Source of the DNA: Alphaproteobacteria bacterium
GTDB taxonomy: Bacteria > Pseudomonadota > Alphaproteobacteria > Rhizobiales > Xanthobacteraceae
Reading direction: 5' to 3'
NCBI GenBank assembly: GCA_026400395.1
Contig: JAPLPD010000099.1
Span: 1 to 47,123, forward strand
DNA: 47,123 nt
Numbering within the stretch: the stretch's first letter is position 1; each line of letters opens with the position of its first letter. Shown piece after piece: positions 17,856-25,378 of the stretch. Both the position numbers and the translations under genes were made by a program. Below the pieces are notes generated by a model, which searched no databases, had not been told where the DNA came from, and was given only the letters and a program-made list of their open reading frames with translations.

Positions 17856-20459
17856 ATGGCGACGCTGCGGACCTACTGGAAGAAGCGCGACTTCGGCAAG
17901 ACCGCCGAACCGCGCGGCACCGCCAGCCGCAAAAAAGGGTTTGGCTTCGTCATCCAGAAGCATGACGCGACGCGGCTGCACTACGATCTGCGTCTTGAAC
18001 TCGACGGCGTGATGATGAGCTGGGCGGTGACTCGAGGCCCGAGCCTCGTGCCCGGCGACAAGCGCCTCGCCATCCACGTCGAGGATCACCCGATCGAATA
18101 CAACAAGTTCGAAGGCATCATTCCCGACGACCAGTATGGCGGCGGCACCGTGATGGTCTGGGACCGCGGCACCTGGACGCCAGATCACGACCCGCGCAAG
18201 GGAATGAAAAAGGGCCACCTCGATTTCGAGCTGCATGGCGAAAAGCTGAACGGCCACTGGCATCTGGTGCGGATGCACAAGCGCCCCGGCGAGCGGCAGG
18301 AACCGTGGCTGCTGATCAAGGCGGCCGACGAATTCGCCCGCGAGCCGTCCGATCCGGACATCCTGGAGGCGATGGGCAATTCCGCCGCGAGCGGCCGCAC
18401 CATGGAAGAGATCGCTGCCGATAAGAAGCGAGTCTGGCACTCCAACAAGAGCGCCAAGGAGCAATCCAAGGCCGCCAAAGCCGGACCGAAAAAATCCAGC
18501 GGGGGCAAGCCGCGCAAACCGGACAAAGCGCTCGGCCGTATCCCGGGCGCGCCCAAGAAGCGCCTGCCGGCGTTTGTCGAACCCGCTCTGGCCACGCTCA
18601 GCGCCAAAGCGCCCGACACCGACGGCTGGATTCATGAAATCAAATTCGACGGCTACCGCATCCAGGCGCGGATCGAGGACGGCGAGGTTGCGCTGAGAAC
18701 CCGCAGCGGCCTGGACTGGACCCGCAAATTCGAGGCGGTGGCCGCCGCCTGCGTCGCGCTATCCGGTCACGACGCCATCCTCGACGGCGAAATCGCCTCG
18801 CTCGACGAGAACGGAGTTTCTGATTTTTCCGCCTTGCAGGATGACCTGAAAAGCGGCCGTCAGGACCGTATGGTCTATTACGTCTTCGATCTGCTGCATC
18901 TCGACGGCCATGACCTCACCGGCGTTCCGCTGATGGAGCGAAAGCGCCTGCTGACAGCCCTCCTAGCCAAGTTGCCTAAAAACAGCGCGATACGCCTGAG
19001 CGAGCATTTCGCGGAAGACGGCTCGACGATGCTCCGGCACGCCAGCCGACTTCATCTCGAAGGCATCATATCGAAGCGCGCCAACGGACCGTATCGCTCT
19101 GGCCGGAACGGCGACTGGCTGAAGACCAAATGCTCCAGCAGCCAGGAGTTCATCGTCATCGGCTACGAGCCCTCCGACAAGAGCGGCCGGCTGATCCGCT
19201 CGCTGTTGCTCGGCCACTACGAAAAGCGCCGATTGCGCTACGCTGGACGCATCGGCACCGGCTGGGGCCAGAAGCAAGAGCGCGACCTGCTGGGGCGGCT
19301 GAAGGCGGTGGCGCGGGCCGACACGCCGCTCGACAAAATCCCCGAGGAGGAGCGCAAACGCGGCGTCAACTGGCTTGAGCCCGAGGTCGTGGTCGAAGTC
19401 AACTTCCAGGGCTGGACCGGCGGCACCCTGGTGCGTCAGGGCTCGTTGAAGGGTGTGCGCGAGGACAAGCCGGCGAAGCAGGTGGTGCGCGAGGTCGAGC
19501 AGATGCCAGGAGCGTCAGGACAGATCGCGCAGACCGCGGCGAAGGCCGGCAAAGCCAAGCAGGCCGCTAAGAAATCCGGAAAATCGCGGGCAGGCAATGT
19601 CGCCGGCGTCGCGCTAACCCATCCCGATCGCGTCTACTGGGAGGACGCCGGCGTCACCAAGCAGATGCTGGCCGAATATTACACGCAGGTGTGGGACTGG
19701 ATGGCGCCCCATGTCACCGGCCGCGTATTGTCGTTGTTGCGGTGTCCCGACGGTGCGTCCGGGCAATGCTTCTTCCAGAAGCACGCGTCCGCCGGCATCA
19801 ACTCCACGCATCTGCTGTCCGTGCCCGACGGCGGCGACAAATCCATCGCCGTCGATGGCGCCGAGGGCTTGGTGTCGCTGGCCCAGGCCGGCGTGCTGGA
19901 GGTGCACGTACGCGGATCACGCACCGACAATCTGGAGCAGGCCGACCGGCTGGTGTTCGATCTCGATCCCGGTCCGGGCGTGGCATGGAAGAACACGATC
20001 GCGGCGGCCCGCGAGGTTCGCCAGCGGCTGCGCGGCCTGAAGCTGGAAAGTTTCGTGAAGACCACCGGCGGCAAGGGATTGCATGTGGTGCTGCCGATCA
20101 AGCCTGTTCCGTGGGACGACGCCAAGGATTTCTGCCGCGGCCTCGCGGAGCAAATGGCGAAGGATCATCCCGCCCGCTTCACTGCGACGATCAAGAAGGT
20201 CGCGCGCGACGGCCGCATCTTCATCGACTATCTGCGCAACAGCCGGGAGGCCACCGCCATCGCGCCCTATTCGACACGCGCGCGGCCCGGCGCAACAGTC
20301 TCGGCGCCACTGACCTGGGAGGAACTGGGTACACAGAAAACGCCGAACGCCTTCACGGTGGAGAATTTTCAGAAGCGTCTTGCGAGGCTGCGCCGCGATC
20401 CTTGGGCCAAAATCGGCTCTATCAAGCAGGCGCTGCCGGCTAAGCGCCAAATGTCTTAG
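17856..20459 (+). CDS. ligD: Multidomain DNA ligase D
   Basis: 867-residue end-joining enzyme with three modules. A 3'-phosphoesterase domain (about 1-180) carries HYDLRLELDGVMMSWAVTRGPS and DHPIEY...YGGGTVMVWD. The ATP-dependent ligase domain (about 240-540) has the adenylated Lys263 in EIKFDGYR, then LDGEIASLDENG and EGIISKRANGPY, ending in an OB fold. The primase-polymerase domain (about 600-860) has DLDPGPGVAW with the metal-binding aspartates and KTTGGKGLHVVLPI. The order PE-LIG-POL is common in rhizobia. Lys/Ala-rich linkers separate the modules. It is cotranscribed with ku and ends tail-to-tail with the receiver gene, the stops overlapping. Confidence 0.96.
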   Translation: MATLRTYWKKRDFGKTAEPRGTASRKKGFGFVIQKHDATRLHYDLRLELDGVMMSWAVTRGPSLVPGDKRLAIHVEDHPIEYNKFEGIIPDDQYGGGTVMVWDRGTWTPDHDPRKGMKKGHLDFELHGEKLNGHWHLVRMHKRPGERQEPWLLIKAADEFAREPSDPDILEAMGNSAASGRTMEEIAADKKRVWHSNKSAKEQSKAAKAGPKKSSGGKPRKPDKALGRIPGAPKKRLPAFVEPALATLSAKAPDTDGWIHEIKFDGYRIQARIEDGEVALRTRSGLDWTRKFEAVAAACVALSGHDAILDGEIASLDENGVSDFSALQDDLKSGRQDRMVYYVFDLLHLDGHDLTGVPLMERKRLLTALLAKLPKNSAIRLSEHFAEDGSTMLRHASRLHLEGIISKRANGPYRSGRNGDWLKTKCSSSQEFIVIGYEPSDKSGRLIRSLLLGHYEKRRLRYAGRIGTGWGQKQERDLLGRLKAVARADTPLDKIPEEERKRGVNWLEPEVVVEVNFQGWTGGTLVRQGSLKGVREDKPAKQVVREVEQMPGASGQIAQTAAKAGKAKQAAKKSGKSRAGNVAGVALTHPDRVYWEDAGVTKQMLAEYYTQVWDWMAPHVTGRVLSLLRCPDGASGQCFFQKHASAGINSTHLLSVPDGGDKSIAVDGAEGLVSLAQAGVLEVHVRGSRTDNLEQADRLVFDLDPGPGVAWKNTIAAAREVRQRLRGLKLESFVKTTGGKGLHVVLPIKPVPWDDAKDFCRGLAEQMAKDHPARFTATIKKVARDGRIFIDYLRNSREATAIAPYSTRARPGATVSAPLTWEELGTQKTPNAFTVENFQKRLARLRRDPWAKIGSIKQALPAKRQMS

Positions 20460-20914
20460 GCGCCGAGCGTCTTGAGCACGCGCTCCAGGTCGTCCTTGGC
20501 AAACGGCTTTTGCAGCACGGGCCGGCCGCGGTAGCACTCAGGCAGACCGCGCTCGCCGTAGCCGGTTGCAAAAATGAACGGCACGCTTTTAGCAATCAGC
20601 GCTGCCGCGACCGGAAACGCGCTCTCGCCATGCAGATGGACGTCGAGAATGGCCAGATCGAAGGTTTCGCGCTCGACCGCGGCCAGCGCTTCCTTGAGAC
20701 GCGGTACGATCGCCGCCACCTCATGGCCCAAATCCCCGAGCATGTCCTCAAGCAGCATGCCGATCAGCATCTCATCCTCGACCACGAGGATGCGGCGCTT
20801 GGCAGCGGCAGGCGGCGTTCCTGTCATCAGAATCGAATCCTCCGCAACATTGCCGTTCGACATGCTTGCCGATCCGCCCGGATCGAACAAGCCGTCGTTA
20901 TCCGACGTGTCCAT
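20456..20914 (-). CDS. Single-domain response regulator, FAT GUY type
   Basis: 152-residue stand-alone receiver with no output domain. The acidic pocket is in ILVVEDEMLIG, the phosphoacceptor is Asp91 in LAILDVHLHGE, and the conserved Lys136 is in VLQKPF. The FATGYG sequence at residues 115-120 is the hallmark of the FAT GUY subfamily of receivers, members of which act in alphaproteobacterial general stress signalling (for example SdrG of Sphingomonas). The first 38 residues are low-complexity; later ATG codons at residues 18 or 30 are possible starts. It is divergent from csbD and has its own near-consensus EcfG promoter. Its cognate kinase is not in the window. Confidence 0.88.
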   Translation of the reverse strand: MDTSDNDGLFDPGGSASMSNGNVAEDSILMTGTPPAAAKRRILVVEDEMLIGMLLEDMLGDLGHEVAAIVPRLKEALAAVERETFDLAILDVHLHGESAFPVAAALIAKSVPFIFATGYGERGLPECYRGRPVLQKPFAKDDLERVLKTLGA

Positions 20915-20942
20915 GCGAATATCCCCGCGAATGGCCTAAATT

Positions 20943-20967
20943 AACCTTTGAATCCCGAAAAAGTTCC
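20943..20967 (-). promoter_or_regulatory. EcfG-type promoter of the FAT GUY receiver gene
   Basis: Read on the minus strand: GGAAC (20967-20963), 16-bp spacer, GGTT (20946-20943). One base differs from CGTT in the -10. It lies about 30 bp upstream of the ATG at 20914. Confidence 0.55.
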
Positions 20968-21014
20968 ATCGGGCAACAGACGCATAGACGATTCGCGGCG
21001 ATTTGTTGCAGCGC

Positions 21015-21039
21015 GGAACCATGCCATCGGCCAGCCGTT
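21015..21039 (+). promoter_or_regulatory. EcfG (general stress sigma factor) promoter of csbD
   Basis: GGAAC at 21015-21019, a 16-bp spacer and CGTT at 21036-21039, a full match to the alphaproteobacterial EcfG consensus. The predicted leader before the csbD ATG at 21075 is about 30 nt. Confidence 0.8.
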
Positions 21040-21074
21040 GGGTAGGCATCAAACCAACCAACGGAGGTCATGAG

Positions 21075-21278
21075 ATGGACTGGAATCGCGTCGAAGGAAA
21101 CTGGAAGCAGGTCAAGGGTCAGGTCAAGGAGCAGTGGGGCAAGTTGACCGACGACGATCTGGACGTCGTCGAAGGCAAGCGCGACCAGCTTACGGGCAAG
21201 ATCCAGGAGCGTTACGGCATCGCCAAGGATCAGGTCACCAAGGATATCGACACCTGGTACGGCACCCAGAAGTGGTAG
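21075..21278 (+). CDS. CsbD family stress-response protein
   Basis: 67-residue hydrophilic CsbD-type protein. It shows the family pattern WNRVEGNWKQVKGQVKEQWGKLTDDDLDVVEGKRDQLTGKIQ followed by YGIAKDQVTKDID and a terminal TWYGTQKW. GGAGG at 21063-21067 selects the ATG at 21075. A consensus EcfG promoter and a strong terminator make it a monocistronic stress gene. The molecular function of the family is not established; accumulation in general stress is well documented in alphaproteobacteria. Confidence 0.93.
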   Translation: MDWNRVEGNWKQVKGQVKEQWGKLTDDDLDVVEGKRDQLTGKIQERYGIAKDQVTKDIDTWYGTQKW

Positions 21279-21306
21279 ACGTTCCGTAACAGGAACGGAT
21301 GTAAAG

Positions 21307-21330
21307 CGGGCTCCTTCGGGAGCCCGTTTT
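21307..21330 (+). terminator. Rho-independent terminator of csbD
   Basis: Stem CGGGCTCC (21307-21314), TTCG tetraloop, complement GGAGCCCG (21319-21326), then TTTT. Perfect 8-bp stem with a stable UUCG loop. Confidence 0.9.
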
Positions 21331-21379
21331 GCTAAGGCAGGCTCCCTTCCGCGTCTGTTTTGCTGTAAGTGGGGCACGC

Positions 21380-23071
21380 ATGACCGCCCCCGACGACACC
21401 AAGAGCCACACCGTTGCCGACCACCAACTGGGAACGGATTTGGCGCATATCCATGATGGCAACGCCGACCACGACCACGACGATTTCGTCGATGGCCCGA
21501 TTGAGGACAACCCGCTCTGGATCGCTGACAATGTAACGCTGACCAGCGTCGGCATCGACATCGGCTCGGCGGGTACGCAGGTCATCTTCTCGAAGGTCCA
21601 CCTGCGGCGGCTGAGCGAGCAATTGACCAGCCGCTATTATGTGGTCGGACGCGAGACGCTGTTTCGCTCGCCGGTCGCGCTGACCCCTTATCAGAGCGAA
21701 GAGCGCATCGACGACCTGAAACTCCGCGCCATCATTGCCGATGCCTATAGAGACGCAGCGATCGACGCTAAGGACATCGACACCGGCGTCGTGATCCTGA
21801 CCGGCGAGGCGCTGCGCCGCGACAACGCCCAGGCCATCGCGGGACTCCTGGCCGAGCAAGGTGGCGACTTCGTCACCGCCACCGCCGGTCATCACATGGA
21901 AGCGATGCTGGCCGGCTATGGCTCCGGCGCCGCGCGGGTGTCATCCGACCAGGGCAAGCGCATTCTCAATATCGACATCGGCGGCGGCACGACCAAGCTC
22001 GCGCTGGTCGAGAACGGCCGCGTCATCGCCACGGCAGCCATTCACATTGGTGGGCGGCTGCAGGTGGTCGATGGCGACGGCCTGATCATCCGCCTCGATC
22101 CCGCCGGCCAGCACCATGCCGCGCAGGCAGGCTTTCACTGGCATAAGGGCGACCAAGCCGATCCGTCTGCGCTCGACAAGGTCGCAAATTATATGGCCGA
22201 CGCGCTGGTGGCCGCGATCCGCATGCGGCCGCTGCCGCCGCCGCTGAAGGATTTGTACCTAACCGATCCGATCGCCGAACTCGGCGCCATTGATGGCGTG
22301 ATGTTTTCCGGCGGCGTGGGTGAATACGTCTATGGCCGCGAGGACCGCGACTTCGGCGATATGGGCCGGCGGCTCGGCGCCGCTGTGCGCAAACGCTTTG
22401 ATGCCGGTGCGCTGCCGTGGCCCCTGCTGCCCGCCGGCGAGTGCATCCGCGCCACGGCGCTCGGGGCGTCGGAATACAGCGTCCAGCTTTCCGGCAACAC
22501 CAGCACCATCACCAATCCGGGTGCGCTGCTACCGCGCCGCAACCTCCAGGTGCTGCAGGCGCCCTACGTCTGCGAGGAGACGATCGATCCGGACAAACTC
22601 GCGGAGGCGATCCGCGGCCACTTCACCGCATTCGACCTCACCGAAGGCGAAGCCGACGTGGCGCTGGCGCTGCGCTGGCTCGGCGCGCCCTCCTACGAGC
22701 GCATCTTCGCGTTCGCGCAGGGAATCGTGCGCGGCATTCCCAAAACCATCGCGAACAAGACGCCGCTCTACATCATGCTCGACGGCGACGTGGCTCAGAC
22801 TCTCGGCTCAATCCTGCGCGAAGAACTCGATGTCCAGAACGAAATCCTCTGCATCGACGGAGTCGTGCTTTGGGATTTCGACTACATCGATCTCGGCCGC
22901 ATCCGCCTGCCCTCGATGACTGTCCCGGTGACGATCAAATCATTGGTGTTCAGCGAGGACCCGCGGCTGCCGCGCGGTCAGGCGCACCTGCACCATGACC
23001 ATAACCATCACCACGGTCATAGCCACGATCATGGTCACAGCCACGGCCATCATCACCATGACCACCGCTGA
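21380..23071 (+). CDS. EutA-like ethanolamine ammonia-lyase reactivating factor with histidine-rich ends
   Basis: 563-residue ASKHA-fold protein resembling EutA, the ATPase that removes damaged cobalamin from ethanolamine ammonia-lyase (EutBC). Phosphate-loop motifs are GIDIGSAGTQVIFSK (about residue 59) and LNIDIGGGTTKLAL (about 195); VMFSGGVGEYVYG follows at about 310. It is longer than enterobacterial EutA (about 467 residues). The extra length includes an N-terminal 50 residues with HIHDGNADHDHDD and a 28-residue C-terminal tail in which 17 residues are His, interspersed with Asp, Gly and Ser, like nickel or cobalt chaperone tails. No eutB, eutC or ethanolamine permease is in the window. 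The start at 21380 was chosen for the family-length N-terminus; AAGTGGGG precedes it. Confidence 0.82.
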   Translation: MTAPDDTKSHTVADHQLGTDLAHIHDGNADHDHDDFVDGPIEDNPLWIADNVTLTSVGIDIGSAGTQVIFSKVHLRRLSEQLTSRYYVVGRETLFRSPVALTPYQSEERIDDLKLRAIIADAYRDAAIDAKDIDTGVVILTGEALRRDNAQAIAGLLAEQGGDFVTATAGHHMEAMLAGYGSGAARVSSDQGKRILNIDIGGGTTKLALVENGRVIATAAIHIGGRLQVVDGDGLIIRLDPAGQHHAAQAGFHWHKGDQADPSALDKVANYMADALVAAIRMRPLPPPLKDLYLTDPIAELGAIDGVMFSGGVGEYVYGREDRDFGDMGRRLGAAVRKRFDAGALPWPLLPAGECIRATALGASEYSVQLSGNTSTITNPGALLPRRNLQVLQAPYVCEETIDPDKLAEAIRGHFTAFDLTEGEADVALALRWLGAPSYERIFAFAQGIVRGIPKTIANKTPLYIMLDGDVAQTLGSILREELDVQNEILCIDGVVLWDFDYIDLGRIRLPSMTVPVTIKSLVFSEDPRLPRGQAHLHHDHNHHHGHSHDHGHSHGHHHHDHR

Positions 23072-23084
23072 CCGATAGGCTATT

Positions 23085-23121
23085 CTCCCGGCAACGCTGG
23101 CAAACAGCGGCACGCCGGGAG
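23085..23121 (+). promoter_or_regulatory. Leader hairpin overlapping the ribosome-binding site
   Basis: An 8-bp perfect outer stem (23085-23092 with 23114-23121) and a 5-bp inner stem (23095-23099 with 23105-23109) form one long hairpin. Its 3' arm includes most of the GGGAGGA Shine-Dalgarno at 23117-23123 of the following receptor gene, so folding would hide the site. It could also act as a weak terminator for the EutA-like gene. Regulatory function is inference. Confidence 0.45.
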
Positions 23122-23129
23122 GACTATCG

Positions 23130-24089
23130 ATGCGAGTTTTCAAACTCATGATCGCGGCAGTCTTCGCCGCCGCGGCACTGTCCGCGCCAGCCTTCGCGCA
23201 ATCGTCCCGGCAGATCAAATTCATCGTGCCCTTCCCCGCTGGCGGCGGCGGCGATGTACTCACCCGCATAGTCGCCGAGAAGTGGGCCCAGGCGTATGGC
23301 GTCGCCACGGTCATCGAGAACCGCCCGGGCGCCGCAACCGTGCTCGGCGCCGAGGCGACCTTCCGCGCCGCGCCCGACGGCAACACCCTCGGCACCGTCG
23401 CCAACTCGTTCATCATCCACCCGAACTTCAAGAAGCTGAGCTACGATCCGCTGACCGGCTTCGAGCCGGTCTGCCTGCTGGCTAGTTCACCGCAGGTCAT
23501 CGTCGTCAGCAACGCGTCGCCCTACAAGACGCTGAAAGAATGGCTCGATGCCGCCCGCGCCAGGCCTGGCGAACTGACCCACGCCAGCGTCGGCCCCGCG
23601 AGCCCGCAACACATCGCCTTCGAGCAGCTCAAATTGCTCGCCAAGGTGAGCATCACGTTCGTGCCGTTCAACGGCAACACACCGGCGTTGAATGCGTTGC
23701 TCGGCGATCATGTCGGCAGCGTCATGTCGAACTACTCGGAAGCCGCCGAACTGGTGAAATCCGGCAAGCTGCGCGCGCTGGCCGTCGCCAGCGGCAAGCG
23801 CGTCGGAGGCTGGCCGGACGTGCCGACCGTCGCCGAGCAAGGGTTCAAGGACTATTCGGTCGAGGCCTGGTACGGACTGGTCGCCCCGGCAAAAACGCCG
23901 AAGGAACAGGTCGCCGAACTCGCGAAATGGTGCGCCGGAGCAATGAGCGCGCCCGAACTCAAGGCGAAGTGGGAGGCTCAAGGGCTCACGCCGGCTGGCA
24001 GCACATCCGAGCAATTCGCCGCGCACTTGCGGAAGCAATCGGAGGACTATGCGCGCGTGATCCGCGAGGCCAACATCAAGGGCGAGTAG
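23130..24089 (+). CDS. Tripartite tricarboxylate transporter receptor, Bug/TctC family (1 of 6)
   Basis: 319-residue periplasmic receptor. Signal peptide MRVFKLMIAAVFAAAALSAP with cleavage after AFA. Bug landmarks: IKFIVPFPAGGGGDVLTRIVAEKW, VIENRPGAATVLGAE, a KTLKEWLDAARARPGELTHAS segment and VPFNGNTPALNALLGDHV, where relatives have VPYKG. Ligands of the family are usually carboxylates bound through two water-bridged beta-strands. GGGAGGA precedes the ATG. It stands alone between the EutA-like gene and a repeat element, facing the TPP decarboxylase genes tail-to-tail. No TctA or TctB is present. Confidence 0.93.
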   Translation: MRVFKLMIAAVFAAAALSAPAFAQSSRQIKFIVPFPAGGGGDVLTRIVAEKWAQAYGVATVIENRPGAATVLGAEATFRAAPDGNTLGTVANSFIIHPNFKKLSYDPLTGFEPVCLLASSPQVIVVSNASPYKTLKEWLDAARARPGELTHASVGPASPQHIAFEQLKLLAKVSITFVPFNGNTPALNALLGDHVGSVMSNYSEAAELVKSGKLRALAVASGKRVGGWPDVPTVAEQGFKDYSVEAWYGLVAPAKTPKEQVAELAKWCAGAMSAPELKAKWEAQGLTPAGSTSEQFAAHLRKQSEDYARVIREANIKGE

Positions 24090-24108
24090 CCTTGAAACCT
24101 CTCCGCTG

Positions 24109-24209
24109 TCATTCCGGACGCCGTCAAGCGGCGATCCAGAATCCAGAGGCATCAGGATTTGCTCCTCTTCTGGATTCCGGGTTCGCGCCTACGGCGCGCC
24201 CCGGAATGA
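24109..24209. repeat. Dispersed palindromic repeat, family A, copy 1
   Basis: About 101-bp element bounded by TCATTCCGG and CCGGAATGA, with internal CCAGAATCCAGA facing TCTGGATTCCGG and a GC-rich inner arm. Similar elements recur at 36074, 37133 and 38207. It fills the space between two convergent genes and can fold into a long hairpin, so it may also terminate transcription. Confidence 0.85.
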
Positions 24210-24234
24210 TCGCGGAGAGAATTTCAGCGGGCCG

Positions 24235-24807
24235 CTAGGAAATCTTTTCCACCGCGCGGCGGACGCGGTCCTTGATGACGACGCCGTCCTTCTCCGGCAA
24301 CAAGCGCGGAGGATCGTCGCGCGTGATGGCGACGCGGGCGAACAGCGACCGATCCGAGGTCGCAAGCAGCCCGGCCAGCTCCTTCAGACCCGCCTCGTCG
24401 GCGACATCCACGACACGTTCGATGCCGCAGCCGCGCGCCACCGCGAGCAGATCGACGCCGCCGCTGGTGTGGCTCTCCTGCATGCCGGTCTCGCCGTAAA
24501 GGCCGTTGTCGAACACCACGATGGCGAGATTTTTCGGCTTCTGCACGCCGATCGTCGCGAGGCTTCCCATTCCCATCAGCATCTCGCCGTCGCCGGTGAT
24601 GACGGCGACGCGGGCCTCCGGCTTCGCCAGCGCCAGCCCAAGCCCGATCATGGCGGCGCCGCCCATCGCGCCCCAGAGGTAGAAGTTGCGGTCGTCATCT
24701 CCGGCGGCGAACGCGTCCCAGGTGCAGGAGCCGAGCCCCGGCACCAGGACCAGATTGTTCGGGCGGCCGGCGAGCAAGGTCGCCATCGCGGCGCGGCGTT
24801 CGAACAT
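24235..24807 (-). CDS. TPP-dependent decarboxylase, beta (PP-domain) subunit, sulfopyruvate/phosphonopyruvate decarboxylase-like
   Basis: 190-residue subunit holding the thiamine-diphosphate phosphate-binding domain. The ThDP motif is GDGEMLMGMGSLATIGVQKPKNLAIVVFDNGLYGETG (GDG to N). It resembles ComE and the C-terminal half of phosphonopyruvate decarboxylases. The start codon at 24807 shares one base with the stop of the alpha-subunit gene (TGATG), which gives translational coupling and 1:1 synthesis. The frame is open further upstream but that stretch is antiparallel in composition to, and overlapped by, the alpha gene. Substrate is presumably a 2-oxo acid with a second anionic group; no coenzyme M genes are near. 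Confidence 0.85.
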   Translation of the reverse strand: MFERRAAMATLLAGRPNNLVLVPGLGSCTWDAFAAGDDDRNFYLWGAMGGAAMIGLGLALAKPEARVAVITGDGEMLMGMGSLATIGVQKPKNLAIVVFDNGLYGETGMQESHTSGGVDLLAVARGCGIERVVDVADEAGLKELAGLLATSDRSLFARVAITRDDPPRLLPEKDGVVIKDRVRRAVEKIS

Positions 24808-25343
24808 CACTTCACCCAGACCTTTCGGCCGATCAGCTTCTGCGACAGCAGCACCGCCGCCGCGCGGTCGTCGCCGAAGGCAAGCTGCAGCGCGTTCTGC
24901 ACCGCGGGCACCACCGCATCGGGCGTCTCGACCTTGGCGACATGGGTGTCGCACAGCTTCAGCACGGGATCGACGATGGAGCCCATCGGCTCCTGCCAGG
25001 GATTGAACTCCTCCCACTCGCCGCGCATCGTCACCAGCATCAGCATGGGAAATCGGCAGGCGCGGATCAGCGACAGCATGTTGACGCAATTGCCGACGCC
25101 GCTCGATTGCATGAGAAGCGCCGAGCGCTGCCCGCCGAGCCAGGCGCCAGCGGCCATCGCGATGCCCTCCTCCTCGGTGGTCAGCACCACGTCACGGATA
25201 TCGGGATCGGCCTTGCAGCGCGCGATCAGCCGCGAATGGCCGGCGTCGGGCACGTAACCGACCTGGCGGATGCCGGCGCCCTTGAGCGCGTCGAACAACT
25301 GGTCTTGCCAGGGCTGGGGGTCTCGATCTGATGTCGCTGTCAC
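24807..25343 (-). CDS. TPP-dependent decarboxylase, alpha (Pyr-domain) subunit
   Basis: 178-residue subunit with the pyrimidine-binding domain of ThDP enzymes. The catalytic glutamate is expected in VVLTTEEEGIAMAAGAWLGG, and GYVPDAGHSRLIARCKADPD and LMQSSGVGNCVNMLSLI match ComD-like and phosphonopyruvate decarboxylase N-terminal halves. With the downstream beta subunit it would form an alpha2beta2-type decarboxylase. It follows the VOC gene by 35 bp on the same strand. Confidence 0.85.
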   Translation of the reverse strand: MTATSDRDPQPWQDQLFDALKGAGIRQVGYVPDAGHSRLIARCKADPDIRDVVLTTEEEGIAMAAGAWLGGQRSALLMQSSGVGNCVNMLSLIRACRFPMLMLVTMRGEWEEFNPWQEPMGSIVDPVLKLCDTHVAKVETPDAVVPAVQNALQLAFGDDRAAAVLLSQKLIGRKVWVK

Positions 25344-25378
25344 CGGCGCCTCCCTGCATCCTGCATAGCGGGCTCGTT

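Noticed and set aside
16710-18635. 641-residue minus-strand reading frame antisense to Ku and LigD
   Set aside because: Long because of GC codon bias; no motif, and Ku and LigD are unmistakable on the other strand.
24808-25089. 94-residue N-terminal extension of the TPP beta subunit
   Set aside because: It overlaps the well-supported alpha subunit on the same strand and has no homology-like features; TGATG coupling fixes the start at 24807.
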